From: Pseudobutyrivibrio ruminis DSM 9787
GTDB taxonomy: Bacteria; Bacillota; Clostridia; Lachnospirales; Lachnospiraceae
Assembly: GCF_900218035.1 (NCBI RefSeq)
Contig: NZ_OBMR01000006.1
Location: 62,001 to 126,000 of the forward strand
Length of the DNA: 64,000 bases
Direction: 5' to 3'
In this document: positions 24,372-34,300 of the stretch, in pieces
Layout of the letters: every line of letters starts with the position of its first letter
Numbering within the stretch: the first letter of the stretch is position 1
Translations under genes and position numbers: made by a program
Notes under the pieces: model-generated
Told to the model about the DNA's origin: nothing
Seen by the model: only the letters and a program-made list of their open reading frames with translations
Database searches by the model: none

Positions 24372-25379
24372 TTAATAACCAATTAGTTTACTAAGTTTAG
24401 TTCGAACAAATAATAACTCGAGTATTTTCAAAAGCAACAATGATATTATCAAAACAATCATCCTTTTAGTATATTCTCCCACTAACGCCATTCTGCCATT
24501 TTCCACTACGCTCCTGCTAATTAGTATCGCAAGCTGATTTAAACATACATATACTAATGAATACTCTCCCACACTACAAATATAATTTTTTAACATACTA
24601 CGCTTAGAAACAAATTTGTTATAAATATATTTTGAAAAATTAAGAAATGCTATTGACATACCAATGGAATTTATAAAAAATAGTGGAATATCTGGATATA
24701 TTGCTGACTTCATATTAACATAACCAACCGAAATAATTGATGTATAGCTAAACAATATCATCATTATTAGCGTTTCGACAAAGCTTATATTCAAAAGCGT
24801 TTCACTGTGTTCTTTTACAATATGTCCTGCCTCAAACAAGACGATTCCCACAAGTGCAACATCCAAACTATACGGCAAGCGAATATTAGAATTGCCGTAT
24901 AAGTAAAAACTAATCCCTGCTAAACAAATAATAACTATAGTTCTAGTATTCTTAGAACTTATACTTGCAATATAATCATATATAATATCTGCCCAAAATA
25001 GTGCAGGTAAAAACCATAAAGCGCCTGCAATCGGAATATTTCCATCTGTTGGCATTATAAGTAACGAATACAATCCACTTTTTTCTATAGAACCATAAAG
25101 CATATACGAAATCAAAATATTGATTACTCCAAATATAAAATACGGAATAAGCAATGATTTAGCCTTGCGACAAATTATCTCCCCCCCCCTATTTTTATGG
25201 AAGAAACCGGATATTACAAAAAACATTGGCATATGAAACGCGTGAATCCATTTATCAAACACTTCACCAAATCCAATATGCCCCATTATCATTAATAATA
25301 TCCCTATAAATCTATATACGTCTATATATTCTATTCTTCCAGACACTTGTCCATCTATCGTTCTATTATGTTGCTTCAT
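24372..25379 (-). CDS. Acyltransferase family 3 protein with G9 tract
   Basis: This is a 335-residue membrane acyltransferase. Its N-terminus has RIEYIDVYRFIGILLMIMGH (His of the family motif) and HAFHMPMFFVISGFFHKN. About ten membrane segments follow. This subgroup is common in polysaccharide clusters and often acts on O-acetyl decoration. Codons Arg64-Gly65-Gly66-Glu67 are written through a run of nine G, so the enzyme is a likely on/off switch. It directly follows the flippase gene (15 bases). Confidence 0.85.
   Translation of the reverse strand: MKQHNRTIDGQVSGRIEYIDVYRFIGILLMIMGHIGFGEVFDKWIHAFHMPMFFVISGFFHKNRGGEIICRKAKSLLIPYFIFGVINILISYMLYGSIEKSGLYSLLIMPTDGNIPIAGALWFLPALFWADIIYDYIASISSKNTRTIVIICLAGISFYLYGNSNIRLPYSLDVALVGIVLFEAGHIVKEHSETLLNISFVETLIMMILFSYTSIISVGYVNMKSAIYPDIPLFFINSIGMSIAFLNFSKYIYNKFVSKRSMLKNYICSVGEYSLVYVCLNQLAILISRSVVENGRMALVGEYTKRMIVLIISLLLLKILELLFVRTKLSKLIGY
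25181..25189 (-). repeat. G9 homopolymer within the acyltransferase gene
   Basis: Nine G on the coding strand (AGG-GGG-GGG-GAG), about 190 bp into a 1-kb gene; currently in frame. A slip would leave only a short N-terminal fragment. Confidence 0.9.
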
Positions 25380-25394
25380 TATATTCCTATAGTT

Positions 25395-26921
25395 CTAATC
25401 CTTCCGTAAGATAACCTTAAACCAATCAAATGCTTCTCTGAAATCTTTTCTCTGTTTGCATACTAAGAATAATATTGCAGGTAAAACCGTACAACAAATT
25501 ACCCCTTCGAATATTAACTCCGCCAACATTGATTGAAAATTAACCCACAATGAAACACTATAAAAAACAGCTCCTAATGTAATCATAATAACAAGGTAGC
25601 TAATAGAATTTAATAAATATTCTTTCATTCCATGTTCAAAATAACAATTAAAGATAACTAATGTAGCGCCAAGGAAGCCAAATATAAATAATGTTATTAT
25701 AGTAGCAAGCATGATGCCAAAAGCCCCCCACTTAATAACCAAAATATAATTAAGAATAATATTTGATATTCCCTCTAAAATAATTCGAATACGGTTTTCC
25801 CAAAACAGTCCCGCTCCGTCCGAATATACCATACGTATATCCCCAAGTTTTGTAATAAAAAAATATATTGGGAAGGTTATCATAATATATTGGGGAAATA
25901 TATACTCCGTTCCTACCCATAAACACATGAATGGTTGATATAAGCACAGCATTGTAATTGCCATCCATCCACTTATGCAAATATATATAGTGTGTAGTTT
26001 CATCATCTGACAATAGTTTTTTTCTTTACTTTCTATTGCTATACTATTCCCAACTCCTGCCATTAAGGATGTCAAAATAATTGATGTAAAACCATTTAAC
26101 CCTGACAATATATAATAATAATTTGAATACATTGCAGCTTGTGTCAATCCCAAAAACATTGACATAAATATATTATCAAATGTATTTCTCGTAATACCAC
26201 AAACTTTTCCTATCAATAAACCTGCAACATTAGATCTTATATTTTTTTTCAGTTCGTTTGATAGATGTCCTTTACATATTATTTCCGGATACATTCTATC
26301 GACGCATACAGAAATTATTATATTATTTAAAACCGTTCCAATAATCGAACTTACCAAGTAATAATAGAAATTATTTGTCACTACTAATACTATGATTTGT
26401 ATTATAAGTACGAATGTTTGAACAACCACTCCCACTATACTTATAACATCCGTTCTTTGATGGGCACTTAATAAAGAAGATTTGTACGCAAACATCCAAT
26501 ATGAAACAACTGTATTTGCTACATACAACCAAAATATTAATGTCAAATTAAGATTTACCGGATACTCCCCCTTAATAAGATATCCTAAAAATGGAGTTAA
26601 TAATACGCCTATAATAATTACTAGTATTCCAATTATCCTATATACGCGTTTATAAAAATTTAATAAAATTCCTATTGTTGTTAAATCATCTTCTGCTATA
26701 GGCTTATACATGTTATAAACTATAGCGCTCCCTATTCCCAATTCTGTCAAACTTAGCACTGACAGAATAGAACTAAATAAACTTTTTATACCTACATATT
26801 CAATTCCAAGAGTACGTATAGTTACTGTTTGTACTATGAATGGCAATACTATTACTACAAACTGGTTTATTATTCCAAAGAAAACATTTCTCTTAGTATT
26901 TTTTATTCTGTTAATCTTCAT
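25395..26921 (-). CDS. Wzx-like polysaccharide flippase
   Basis: This 508-residue protein has about 12 to 14 hydrophobic segments and looks like a MATE/polysaccharide-transport (Wzx) flippase that moves lipid-linked repeat units across the membrane. Typical features are the first helix FFGIINQFVVIVLPFIVQTV, followed by RTLGIEYVGIKSLFSSILSV and ELGIGSAIVYNMYKP, and conserved Gly/Pro-rich loops. Its presence indicates that a lipid-linked oligosaccharide is made in this locus. No strong ribosome site is seen. A run of six G at 25724-25729 is present. Confidence 0.87.
   Translation of the reverse strand: MKINRIKNTKRNVFFGIINQFVVIVLPFIVQTVTIRTLGIEYVGIKSLFSSILSVLSLTELGIGSAIVYNMYKPIAEDDLTTIGILLNFYKRVYRIIGILVIIIGVLLTPFLGYLIKGEYPVNLNLTLIFWLYVANTVVSYWMFAYKSSLLSAHQRTDVISIVGVVVQTFVLIIQIIVLVVTNNFYYYLVSSIIGTVLNNIIISVCVDRMYPEIICKGHLSNELKKNIRSNVAGLLIGKVCGITRNTFDNIFMSMFLGLTQAAMYSNYYYILSGLNGFTSIILTSLMAGVGNSIAIESKEKNYCQMMKLHTIYICISGWMAITMLCLYQPFMCLWVGTEYIFPQYIMITFPIYFFITKLGDIRMVYSDGAGLFWENRIRIILEGISNIILNYILVIKWGAFGIMLATIITLFIFGFLGATLVIFNCYFEHGMKEYLLNSISYLVIMITLGAVFYSVSLWVNFQSMLAELIFEGVICCTVLPAILFLVCKQRKDFREAFDWFKVILRKD
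25724..25729 (-). repeat. G6 homopolymer within the flippase gene
   Basis: Six G on the coding strand in the WGAFGIML segment; shorter and probably less slip-prone than the G7 and G9 runs. Confidence 0.5.
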
Positions 26922-26990
26922 TTTTTACAATACACTCATCATTCTATCTAAATACAATTTAGAAAAACTGTCCCGCATATTCAGTATATT

Positions 26991-27890
26991 CTATTGGTTT
27001 CTTTTAATAAGCGCTAACCCTCTTTTTATTATATGTCCTATACTTGGCATAAATGGGATTTCATATATCGCCTTTAATCTATATACTTTAGTAGCTGTGA
27101 TAAATCCATATTTTTTCAAAGCACCCCTCCACCAGTAAAACAAAAGACCATCCTGCATCCTTTTATATTCTTTATATTGCAATGCTTCTCTCATATAAAC
27201 AATCTTTCTAGCTACTACTTCCGCTCTAATTAAATATGACTCTGGCGATACATCTTTTGTTATACTACCTGGCACTTCGTCAACATAATATATTACACTG
27301 TTATCCAATACTAATTCTTGAGCGGTCAGCCCCGTTCTTACTGAAAACATAACATCATTAGAGCACTTTATTTCATCAAATCTTATATGATTTTTCTTTA
27401 TCATGCTTAGTCGATATAACTTTCCCCATGGTGGATCATAGCTCACACGTACATCTAATTTATCTCCATTGTCTATTCCTTTATGCACTTTATCTGAATA
27501 GATTTCACCTCTTTTTCCATCTACACAGAAACATACCATCTCTATTTTTTCTCGGTTTAAGTACTTATTTACATTAGTAAACCATCCATCTAAGAAATAA
27601 TCATCACTATCTGCAAACATAATCCACTCTGTATCAGCTAGTTCTATCCCTTTGTTCCTAGCCCCCCCTGCGCCTTTTTTCCCAAAATCATTTTCTGCAA
27701 AAATCACATTGTTATATTTATCACAATAGTTTTTTATCTTTTCCTGCTCGTCCTCATTTGAATGATCATCAACAACAATCACCTTAACATATGAATCATT
27801 GTCGCCTTCATTTATACTTTCTATCAATCTCGTTATTGTATTATATGAGTTATAACTTGGTATTATTATAGATAATTTCTTCATGGTCAT
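26991..27890 (-). CDS. Glycosyltransferase family 2 with G7 tract
   Basis: This GT-A enzyme of about 299 residues has LSIIIPSYNSYNTITRLIES, VIVVDDHSNEDEQ and the metal-binding WIMFADSDDYFLDGW. A third of the way in, GKKGAGGARNKG is the usual acceptor-side motif, and it is encoded through seven consecutive G (27662-27668). The ribosome site is poor and 71 non-coding bases precede it. A second ATG two codons later is an equally good start. It extends the glycan; specificity unknown. Confidence 0.88.
   Translation of the reverse strand: MTMKKLSIIIPSYNSYNTITRLIESINEGDNDSYVKVIVVDDHSNEDEQEKIKNYCDKYNNVIFAENDFGKKGAGGARNKGIELADTEWIMFADSDDYFLDGWFTNVNKYLNREKIEMVCFCVDGKRGEIYSDKVHKGIDNGDKLDVRVSYDPPWGKLYRLSMIKKNHIRFDEIKCSNDVMFSVRTGLTAQELVLDNSVIYYVDEVPGSITKDVSPESYLIRAEVVARKIVYMREALQYKEYKRMQDGLLFYWWRGALKKYGFITATKVYRLKAIYEIPFMPSIGHIIKRGLALIKRNQ
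27662..27668 (-). repeat. G7 homopolymer within a GT2 gene
   Basis: Seven G on the coding strand, GCA-GGG-GGG-GCT, coding Gly75-Gly76 in the conserved GAGGARNKG motif. A slip would remove the metal-binding DSDD region. Confidence 0.75.
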
Positions 27891-27961
27891 CGTTTTATAA
27901 CTAAAGAATTATTTTTAAACAATCCTATCCTTTCATACACGATATCTCGCTTCGCCATAAA

Positions 27962-28903
27962 TTACAGCAACATATTCATTTCTTGCAATCTAAGCCTAAT
28001 TTTTAATATAATTCTTCCAATATAATATATAGGCATCTTCAGACATAAATAATAACAATAATATGCGGTATTCAGACCTATTTCATTAGCCCTCACTCGT
28101 AGACTTTTTTTCTTCAAACATGCCACTTTATTATACTCTCGAAAATATGATACTGCTTCCAGAGGATCCATTATCTTTATAGACTGCTTTATAAACTCTA
28201 GATAACCATTATAATTATTTAAATGCCCCTCTGTCTGATTTGCACCTGAGTTAGACAATCCTCCAGCTTGGTATTCAGCAATATATATTGGTGTATTGTA
28301 CCATCTAATTGTATACCCTGCATCAGCAATTCTATCCCAAATTAATCTTTCCGTAACAAAATATTCGTCTTCATACTCTGGAAACGGAAATTTTCTTAGT
28401 AAATCTGTTTTATAAACTTCTGCTTTATCCCCCATTAAATGATTACAATATCTCTTAAGATTATTCACTTCAACATACTTGTTATTTTCAAGTTTTCCAA
28501 CCCCACCAATAGTTTGATTGTTGGGATTAATACATATTCCTGCCACAGCAGCGATTTTTTTACTATCACCTAATTCTCCTATCCACGACAAAACAATCTC
28601 AATTGCATTGTCAGGTAGCCAATCATCGCTATCGACTATAAAAAAATACTCACAATCCGAAATTACTACTCCTTTGTTGATTGCCCTATGTTTTCCACCA
28701 TGTTTTTGTTTTTCATATTTAATAGGAAATGGAGAATTTGAAATAACCGTATCAATCCAATTGTCTGTACCATCCGTTGATTCATCATCTATTATTATCC
28801 ATTCAAAGGCTTTTTCAGTTTGTGCTAATAGTGATTGGTACAATCTTTTAAGTAGATTCAATCTGTTATATGTAGGAGTAAATACCGTAATTTTATATTT
28901 CAT
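27962..28903 (-). CDS. Glycosyltransferase family 2
   Basis: This 313-residue GT-A enzyme begins YKITVFTPTYNRLNLLKRLY and has WIIIDDESTDGTDNW and FFIVDSDDWLPDNA. The middle carries the GGKHRAINKGV acceptor motif seen in many Lachnospiraceae capsule enzymes. No membrane segment. The ribosome site is weak. It lies 18 bases after the preceding GT4 gene and is probably translated from the same mRNA. Donor sugar unknown. Confidence 0.9.
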   Translation of the reverse strand: MKYKITVFTPTYNRLNLLKRLYQSLLAQTEKAFEWIIIDDESTDGTDNWIDTVISNSPFPIKYEKQKHGGKHRAINKGVVISDCEYFFIVDSDDWLPDNAIEIVLSWIGELGDSKKIAAVAGICINPNNQTIGGVGKLENNKYVEVNNLKRYCNHLMGDKAEVYKTDLLRKFPFPEYEDEYFVTERLIWDRIADAGYTIRWYNTPIYIAEYQAGGLSNSGANQTEGHLNNYNGYLEFIKQSIKIMDPLEAVSYFREYNKVACLKKKSLRVRANEIGLNTAYYCYYLCLKMPIYYIGRIILKIRLRLQEMNMLL

Positions 28904-28921
28904 AGTTCTTGGCCTAATAAA

Positions 28922-30001
28922 TCAGTTTTCCTTTCCTAATGATTTTAGATAAACTTCTATATATTTTTCTGCCATCGTCTTACTAGAGAATAATACCGAT
29001 TTTTCCTTTGCTGCTTTTCCTATTGTTTCTCGAAATGACAAATTTTCTATTAGCATTTTTATAGCATCAACTAGCGAATCTATGTTTCGTCGAATTAATA
29101 TTCCATTTTTACCATCATCAATCAAATCCGGTACTCCTCCAACATTTGTAGCCACACAAGGTAAACCTGCTGCCATAGCCTCAATTAGACTCATTGGCAT
29201 CCCTTCATATTCGGACGGCAAAATAAAAATATCCCCTCTACACAATTCACTTTCTAGTGTAGAATGTGTGCCTTCAAGCAGTACATTATCCTCCAATCTT
29301 CTATCTTCAATCATTTTACTTATCTTTTTGCTATCCGGGCCTTCCCCGAAAAAATGAAATCTTATTGTTGGATACTCTTCCACTAATTTTTCACAAGCCT
29401 CAACCATCATTTCATGATTTTTAAGAGGTACAATTCTTCCAACATGATATATTTCAATGTAATCATTCAATACATATGATTCTTTACTTATAATATTCTC
29501 GACTGGTACTCCATTTTCTACCACCGGTATATCACGTTTAACCCTGTGTTCAATCTTCAAACTCTCATACACGCCAAAAGATATGGCTACAGGAATGCAT
29601 TTATGCGAATTCCTATACAGCCATCCACATATTATTTTCCCTATACCACTTTGCTCCTTTTGAGCTATACTATGTAGCGTATGTATAATTTTAGTTTTCC
29701 CACTGGCCAACCAAACATACGGTAAAACATGCAAATGCGTATGTATTATATCTGGCTTTTCCTCATTTATTAAATTCTTAAGTTTTCTTATAGTTTTTAT
29801 ATCAAAGCCAACTTTTTTATCCAATGAATATAATTTTACGCCATTCTTTTTTAACTTATATTCAAGCGAAGATTCTCTCTCATAATATGTTACAACCATC
29901 ACATTGTGCCCCATTTTTTGCAATTCACAACTTAAATTGCATAACATGGTTTCCGCGCCACCAATATCTAACACGGGAATAACCTGCATTATTTTCATCA
30001 T
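28922..30001 (-). CDS. Glycosyltransferase family 4
   Basis: This GT-B retaining glycosyltransferase (359 residues) has DIGGAETMLCNLSCELQKMG near the N-terminus and a C-terminal nucleotide-binding domain: VGRIVPLKNHEMMVEACEKL, then LPSEYEGMPMSLIEAMAAG with the catalytic Glu region, and CVATNVGGVPDLI. Length is usual. It probably adds an early sugar on the cytoplasmic side. It follows the other GT4 gene by 12 bases. Confidence 0.92.
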   Translation of the reverse strand: MMKIMQVIPVLDIGGAETMLCNLSCELQKMGHNVMVVTYYERESSLEYKLKKNGVKLYSLDKKVGFDIKTIRKLKNLINEEKPDIIHTHLHVLPYVWLASGKTKIIHTLHSIAQKEQSGIGKIICGWLYRNSHKCIPVAISFGVYESLKIEHRVKRDIPVVENGVPVENIISKESYVLNDYIEIYHVGRIVPLKNHEMMVEACEKLVEEYPTIRFHFFGEGPDSKKISKMIEDRRLEDNVLLEGTHSTLESELCRGDIFILPSEYEGMPMSLIEAMAAGLPCVATNVGGVPDLIDDGKNGILIRRNIDSLVDAIKMLIENLSFRETIGKAAKEKSVLFSSKTMAEKYIEVYLKSLGKEN

Positions 30002-30013
30002 AAAATCTCTTTC

Positions 30014-31057
30014 TTATAGCATTTTTATTTTTTCAATAGATACTCTAGGCGTATAATTTTTAGCTTTCGCTATACAAGCTTTCTTCATTTTTTTTATACT
30101 ACTAGGATTAGCAACCGCATACTCCAATACATCATTAATCCCATTTTCTTCTTCAAAATTATATCCTATTCCAGAAACCCCGTCTTCAACAACATCATCA
30201 AAACTTTCCCACCTAGAAGAAATAACTGGCAATCCTGCTGCATATGCATCTATAATTGTTCCCGGTATGCCTTCTGTATAAAATTTTGTGGGGAATAATA
30301 AAACATAATAATTTTTCAATATCTCAGTAGATTTATCAAACGGTATTGTCCCCTTGTATTTAATGTAATCTGGACAAGCATCCATTAGTTGCTGAAACCA
30401 CAAAACTTGTTTGTCATCTATTTGTCCATAAATATCCAAGGTGCATACTATTCTATTATAATCTTTGTTAATCTTCTTAACAGCATTGACAGCATCTTCT
30501 ATTCCTTTTTCTTTCATTACTCTTGAAAAAGTACATAAAGCAAATGGCTCGCATAAATTATATATAAGTTCATCCTCTTCGAGTATATTCAAATCTTTAA
30601 AATTGGGCATAACAACTATATTTTCGAAATTTTGTTGTTTTAAAGCATCTTCCATTGTTGTTGTTTCAACATAAATAGCATCTATTTTTCTTAGGTATCT
30701 TACTAATAATTTATGATTGATACACATTTGAGGGAGCCAGCCTCCAATTACAGCATAATGAAGCTTGCGTTTATAAATCTGATTAAAAAAAACGAGCATA
30801 GGTGCTATTACGCGCACGCCATTATGCGCCGGAAAAATTATTATATTTCTGCAGTTCTTTAGTAGCTTTATAATACAGAATGGCAATGTCATTTTTTTTA
30901 TTATACCACCATGAGTATCTACTTTAATAATTTCATCCGATCCCACTTTTTCTTCTAGAGCTTTAGTAACAGTTTTCGTTTTCACTGTCTGTCCATTTAA
31001 TAATTCCTTACCAAACCCAAAATGACCGATAACGCCAATTGTTTTTTTATTTTTCAT
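30014..31057 (-). CDS. Glycosyltransferase family 4 (first gene of the glycan locus)
   Basis: This 347-residue GT-B protein is the most upstream gene of the glycan operon. The N-terminal domain contains GVIGHFGFGKELLNGQTVKT, and the C-terminal part has TFSRVMKEKGIEDAVNAVKK and LLFPTKFYTEGIPGTIIDAY, then AAGLPVISSRWES. The EGIPG form is typical of one GT4 subgroup in Firmicute capsule clusters. The ribosome site is only weakly recognisable. The promoter was not identified with confidence. Confidence 0.9.
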   Translation of the reverse strand: MKNKKTIGVIGHFGFGKELLNGQTVKTKTVTKALEEKVGSDEIIKVDTHGGIIKKMTLPFCIIKLLKNCRNIIIFPAHNGVRVIAPMLVFFNQIYKRKLHYAVIGGWLPQMCINHKLLVRYLRKIDAIYVETTTMEDALKQQNFENIVVMPNFKDLNILEEDELIYNLCEPFALCTFSRVMKEKGIEDAVNAVKKINKDYNRIVCTLDIYGQIDDKQVLWFQQLMDACPDYIKYKGTIPFDKSTEILKNYYVLLFPTKFYTEGIPGTIIDAYAAGLPVISSRWESFDDVVEDGVSGIGYNFEEENGINDVLEYAVANPSSIKKMKKACIAKAKNYTPRVSIEKIKML

Positions 31058-31174
31058 TAATCTGTTGCCTTCTAATTAAAATCTCACTATATTGAGTCAC
31101 TTTATAAATATTACATTTCATTCTATCATATTCTATTATGTATTTCCTCGTATATGTACTATTAATATCGATAT

Positions 31175-31203
31175 TTGCATGCTTCAGTCTTAAATGCTAA
31201 AAT
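31175..31203 (+). promoter_or_regulatory. Possible plus-strand promoter before the candidate small RNA
   Basis: TTGCAT (31175-31180) and TAAAAT (31198-31203) are separated by 17 bp. It faces away from the glycan operon, toward the 3' end of the first large exported protein gene. Confidence 0.4.
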
Positions 31204-31209
31204 TAGGAT

Positions 31210-31285
31210 GTTACAAATATGTTCTTGATGCTTGCGCATCACAGCGAAAGACTTGCCATTCTTTAGCAAGTCTTTTGTTTTTCCA
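31210..31285 (+). ncRNA. Candidate small RNA between the glycan locus and the exported protein genes
   Basis: A 6-bp hairpin (TGATGC-TTGC-GCATCA) is followed by a 10-bp terminator stem AAAGACTTGC / GCAAGTCTTT (31247-31275) and TTTTGTTTTT. The U-run is on the plus strand only, while both flanking genes are on the minus strand. With the promoter-like site at 31175-31203 this predicts a transcript of about 75 bases. There is no direct evidence of expression. Confidence 0.35.
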
Positions 31286-31298
31286 TATATAAATCATA

Positions 31299-31323
31299 AG
31301 GGGCAGCCATCTTGGCTGCCCCT
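31299..31323 (-). terminator. Hairpin after the first exported protein gene
   Basis: A 10-bp stem AGGGGCAGCC / GGCTGCCCCT sits just past the stop codon. The T-run on the minus strand is poor (TTATGATTTATA), so termination efficiency is uncertain. Confidence 0.55.
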
Positions 31324-31331
31324 CCATAAAT

Positions 31332-34300
31332 CTACAACTTCTTCGCAACTATCTTAAACTTCACAGTCTTTGTTCCTGTAAATGCTCCATTGCCTTTGAT
31401 TGTAACCTTTGCTGTACCGGCTTTTATATTGTTTGTGCATGATACGATTTCGTAGTCATTTGCGCTAAGTACAGTTGAGCCAATCTTTACAGTAATATCT
31501 GCTTTTTCAGGCACAATATAATGTCCTGTGTATGTCTGGTTAGCTACATTGATTGTTGCTTTTGACATATCGTAGATAACTTTGTATTTGCGTGTTACTG
31601 TTCCTGAATATGAACCCTTTCCTGTTATATCAACGTAGATATATGTTCCTGCCGGAATAATATCGGTCTTGTTAACCGCTGTTCCGGCATCAACAACTTC
31701 ATATACAGTCTTTTTATTAACAACTCTTGTAACTACAGTTTCATTAGCATATCTATAATTCTCTAATACATAATTTCCACCGCCAAGTGCTTTGCCAGTA
31801 TACAGGTTCATGGCAGTAACCTTTGGTATGTATGAATTAGCTTTACCACTGTATGTTACATTTGAAGCTGTTATGCTTACAATATTTGCATCTGTTAAAT
31901 CATAAGAAGCAGCTATTGAATAGTCTACTGATTTTGTTCCTGTGTAGTAACCCTTGCCTGTGAGAATCATTCTAACTTCAGAACCTGCAGCATAAACTGT
32001 CTTAGAATTAGCTGGCTCAAAGTCTGCCTCTCCAGGTTGCTTAACTTCAAATGATATAACTGTGTAATCAGTATTTTTCTTTAATGTTGCAGTTCCATCT
32101 ACAACTGAATAAGTAACTGGCTGATAAACATTCTTCTTTCCAGTATAGATAGCTGGAAGTAAGTTAGTCACATTGAGTGTATCTATATCAACTTTAGTTA
32201 TCTCATAAGTAAATGATGTTGTACCAGCATAATTTCCCTTACCTGTAAGAGTCATTGTAGCTGTTATAACGCCTGTTGTCTTGTCCGTCTTTGTTGTGAT
32301 TTTCTTTGTGTAATCCGTCTTTTCAACAAGTGTTTTTCCTGTTGATACAAGTGTTATTGAAGTAAGACCGCTCAAATCTGTTTTGTTGTAAGGGACTGCA
32401 GCAGCCTTTTGAATCTCTATTGCAGTACCGCCTGATGTATTAGCCTGATTCAAGTTGAGTGCTGTAATCTTGTAAGTCTTAGCTACGCTACCATAGTAAT
32501 TTGAACCGTCAAAGGTAATTGTTGCAGTAGCTGTACCTACCTTTACATTGTTCATGTATGTAACACTATACTCACTAGCTGGAACAGTTTCTCCAGTCTT
32601 TGTATAAGTAATTGTTAATGCTGGCTCTTTTTCTGTACCATCATATACTAAGCTTGTGTTGTCTAATGCAATTTTTACATTAGATGATGTGAGTTTAATC
32701 GCATTTGCTGACTGAGCAGTTATGCCAAAACAATATTCTTTGCTTCCAGAAATACTTCCTTTGCCCTTTATTGTCATTGTAGGAGCAATGCTTGTGCCCT
32801 TTGCATTTTTAGCATCATAATCAGCTACTTTTGTGTTATTAGCATAAGAAACTGTATAATCTGTTCCTTCCACTAACTCAGTCTTGCCATAATAAACTAC
32901 ATAATCATCGCCATTAACGAACTTGACTGCTGCACCTGTGTATATAGTCTTAACAGATGACTCATCCCACTCTGCAGTGTTCTTGTACTGAACCCACAAT
33001 GCATTTGCCTTATCGCTTGTATAACCATTTGGAGCTGATGCATCAACTACTGTTACTGACACTGTAGCCTCCGCACTGTCAACACCATCTAATGATGCTG
33101 TAGCTTTTATTGTATATGTACCTTCTTCAGCCAACGCAATGTTTGAAGAGTATACACCTTCTTTATATGTGTTCGAGCTAGAATCAGTAATTGTGTAAGA
33201 AATACTAGCTCCTGATGTTTCTGAAGTGAGATATAATTTTGTGCCAGTTTGCACTTCATCTCCATCGCTAAGTACGCCATAACCAACTGCATTTATTTCT
33301 GGAGTTTCAACTTCTGTTACAGTTGATTTATATTTTGCCTTAAGTGTCTGTCCAGCTGCAGTTGCCTTAACAACTGTACTGTCTGTTACTAATTCATTGT
33401 TCTCATCAAACCATCCAATAAATATCTTATTGGCTGGTGCTGTTACTGTTGGCAAACCAAACGATGTTATGCTGTCGTGCTCGCCATATTTTCCATTAAG
33501 GGCAACTCTAATTGTGCTATAGGCAACTGTTCCACCTGCTGCATCAAGAGTAACATCATAAAATGTTGGGCCAACCCACTTTGCATAAAGTGTAGCCTTG
33601 CCTGTTAATGAACTAATAGGTATATAAGAATATGATGTGTTATTTCTTCCAATTGGCTTGGTAAACTTTGCATCCAAATACCAGCCTGCAAATACATATC
33701 CTTCCTTCACTGGATGATGCAAAAGAATATTCGAAGAACTTCCCTCATCATTTACATAGCTTGATGGATATGTTCCAACAGCTGAGCCTCCGTTCAATTG
33801 ATAGCCAAGCTTTGTTGAAAAAATAATCTGATTCTTACTAAGCCATCCTTTTGAAATTGCCACCTTTAAAGCAGCATATGTTTTCGTTGATGTGCTTGTA
33901 ATATAAATATCTAATGATGACTGATCTGTTCCTTCCAATCCATACTCTGCTCCATTTACCACACTTACGATATTGTCTCCCAGATATAGCTCATCAAGGC
34001 TGGACATATGTCCAAGGGCTCTATATGGCAAAGATGTTACATTAGATGATACTGTAAGCTTTCTTACACTGCTACATCTATCAAAAGCAGCTTTTCCTAG
34101 GCTTGTAACATTATTAGGGATAGTTAATTCCCTAACGCTAGTACATCCCATAAAAGCATATGCGCCGATTGAAGAAACCTTCGAACCGATTGTTATGCTA
34201 GACGCACTTGTACACCATTCAAACGCATGACTTGGAACACTGGTCATTGTGTCAGGTATTACAATTGACTTCAATGATGAACAACTCTTAAATGCTCCAG

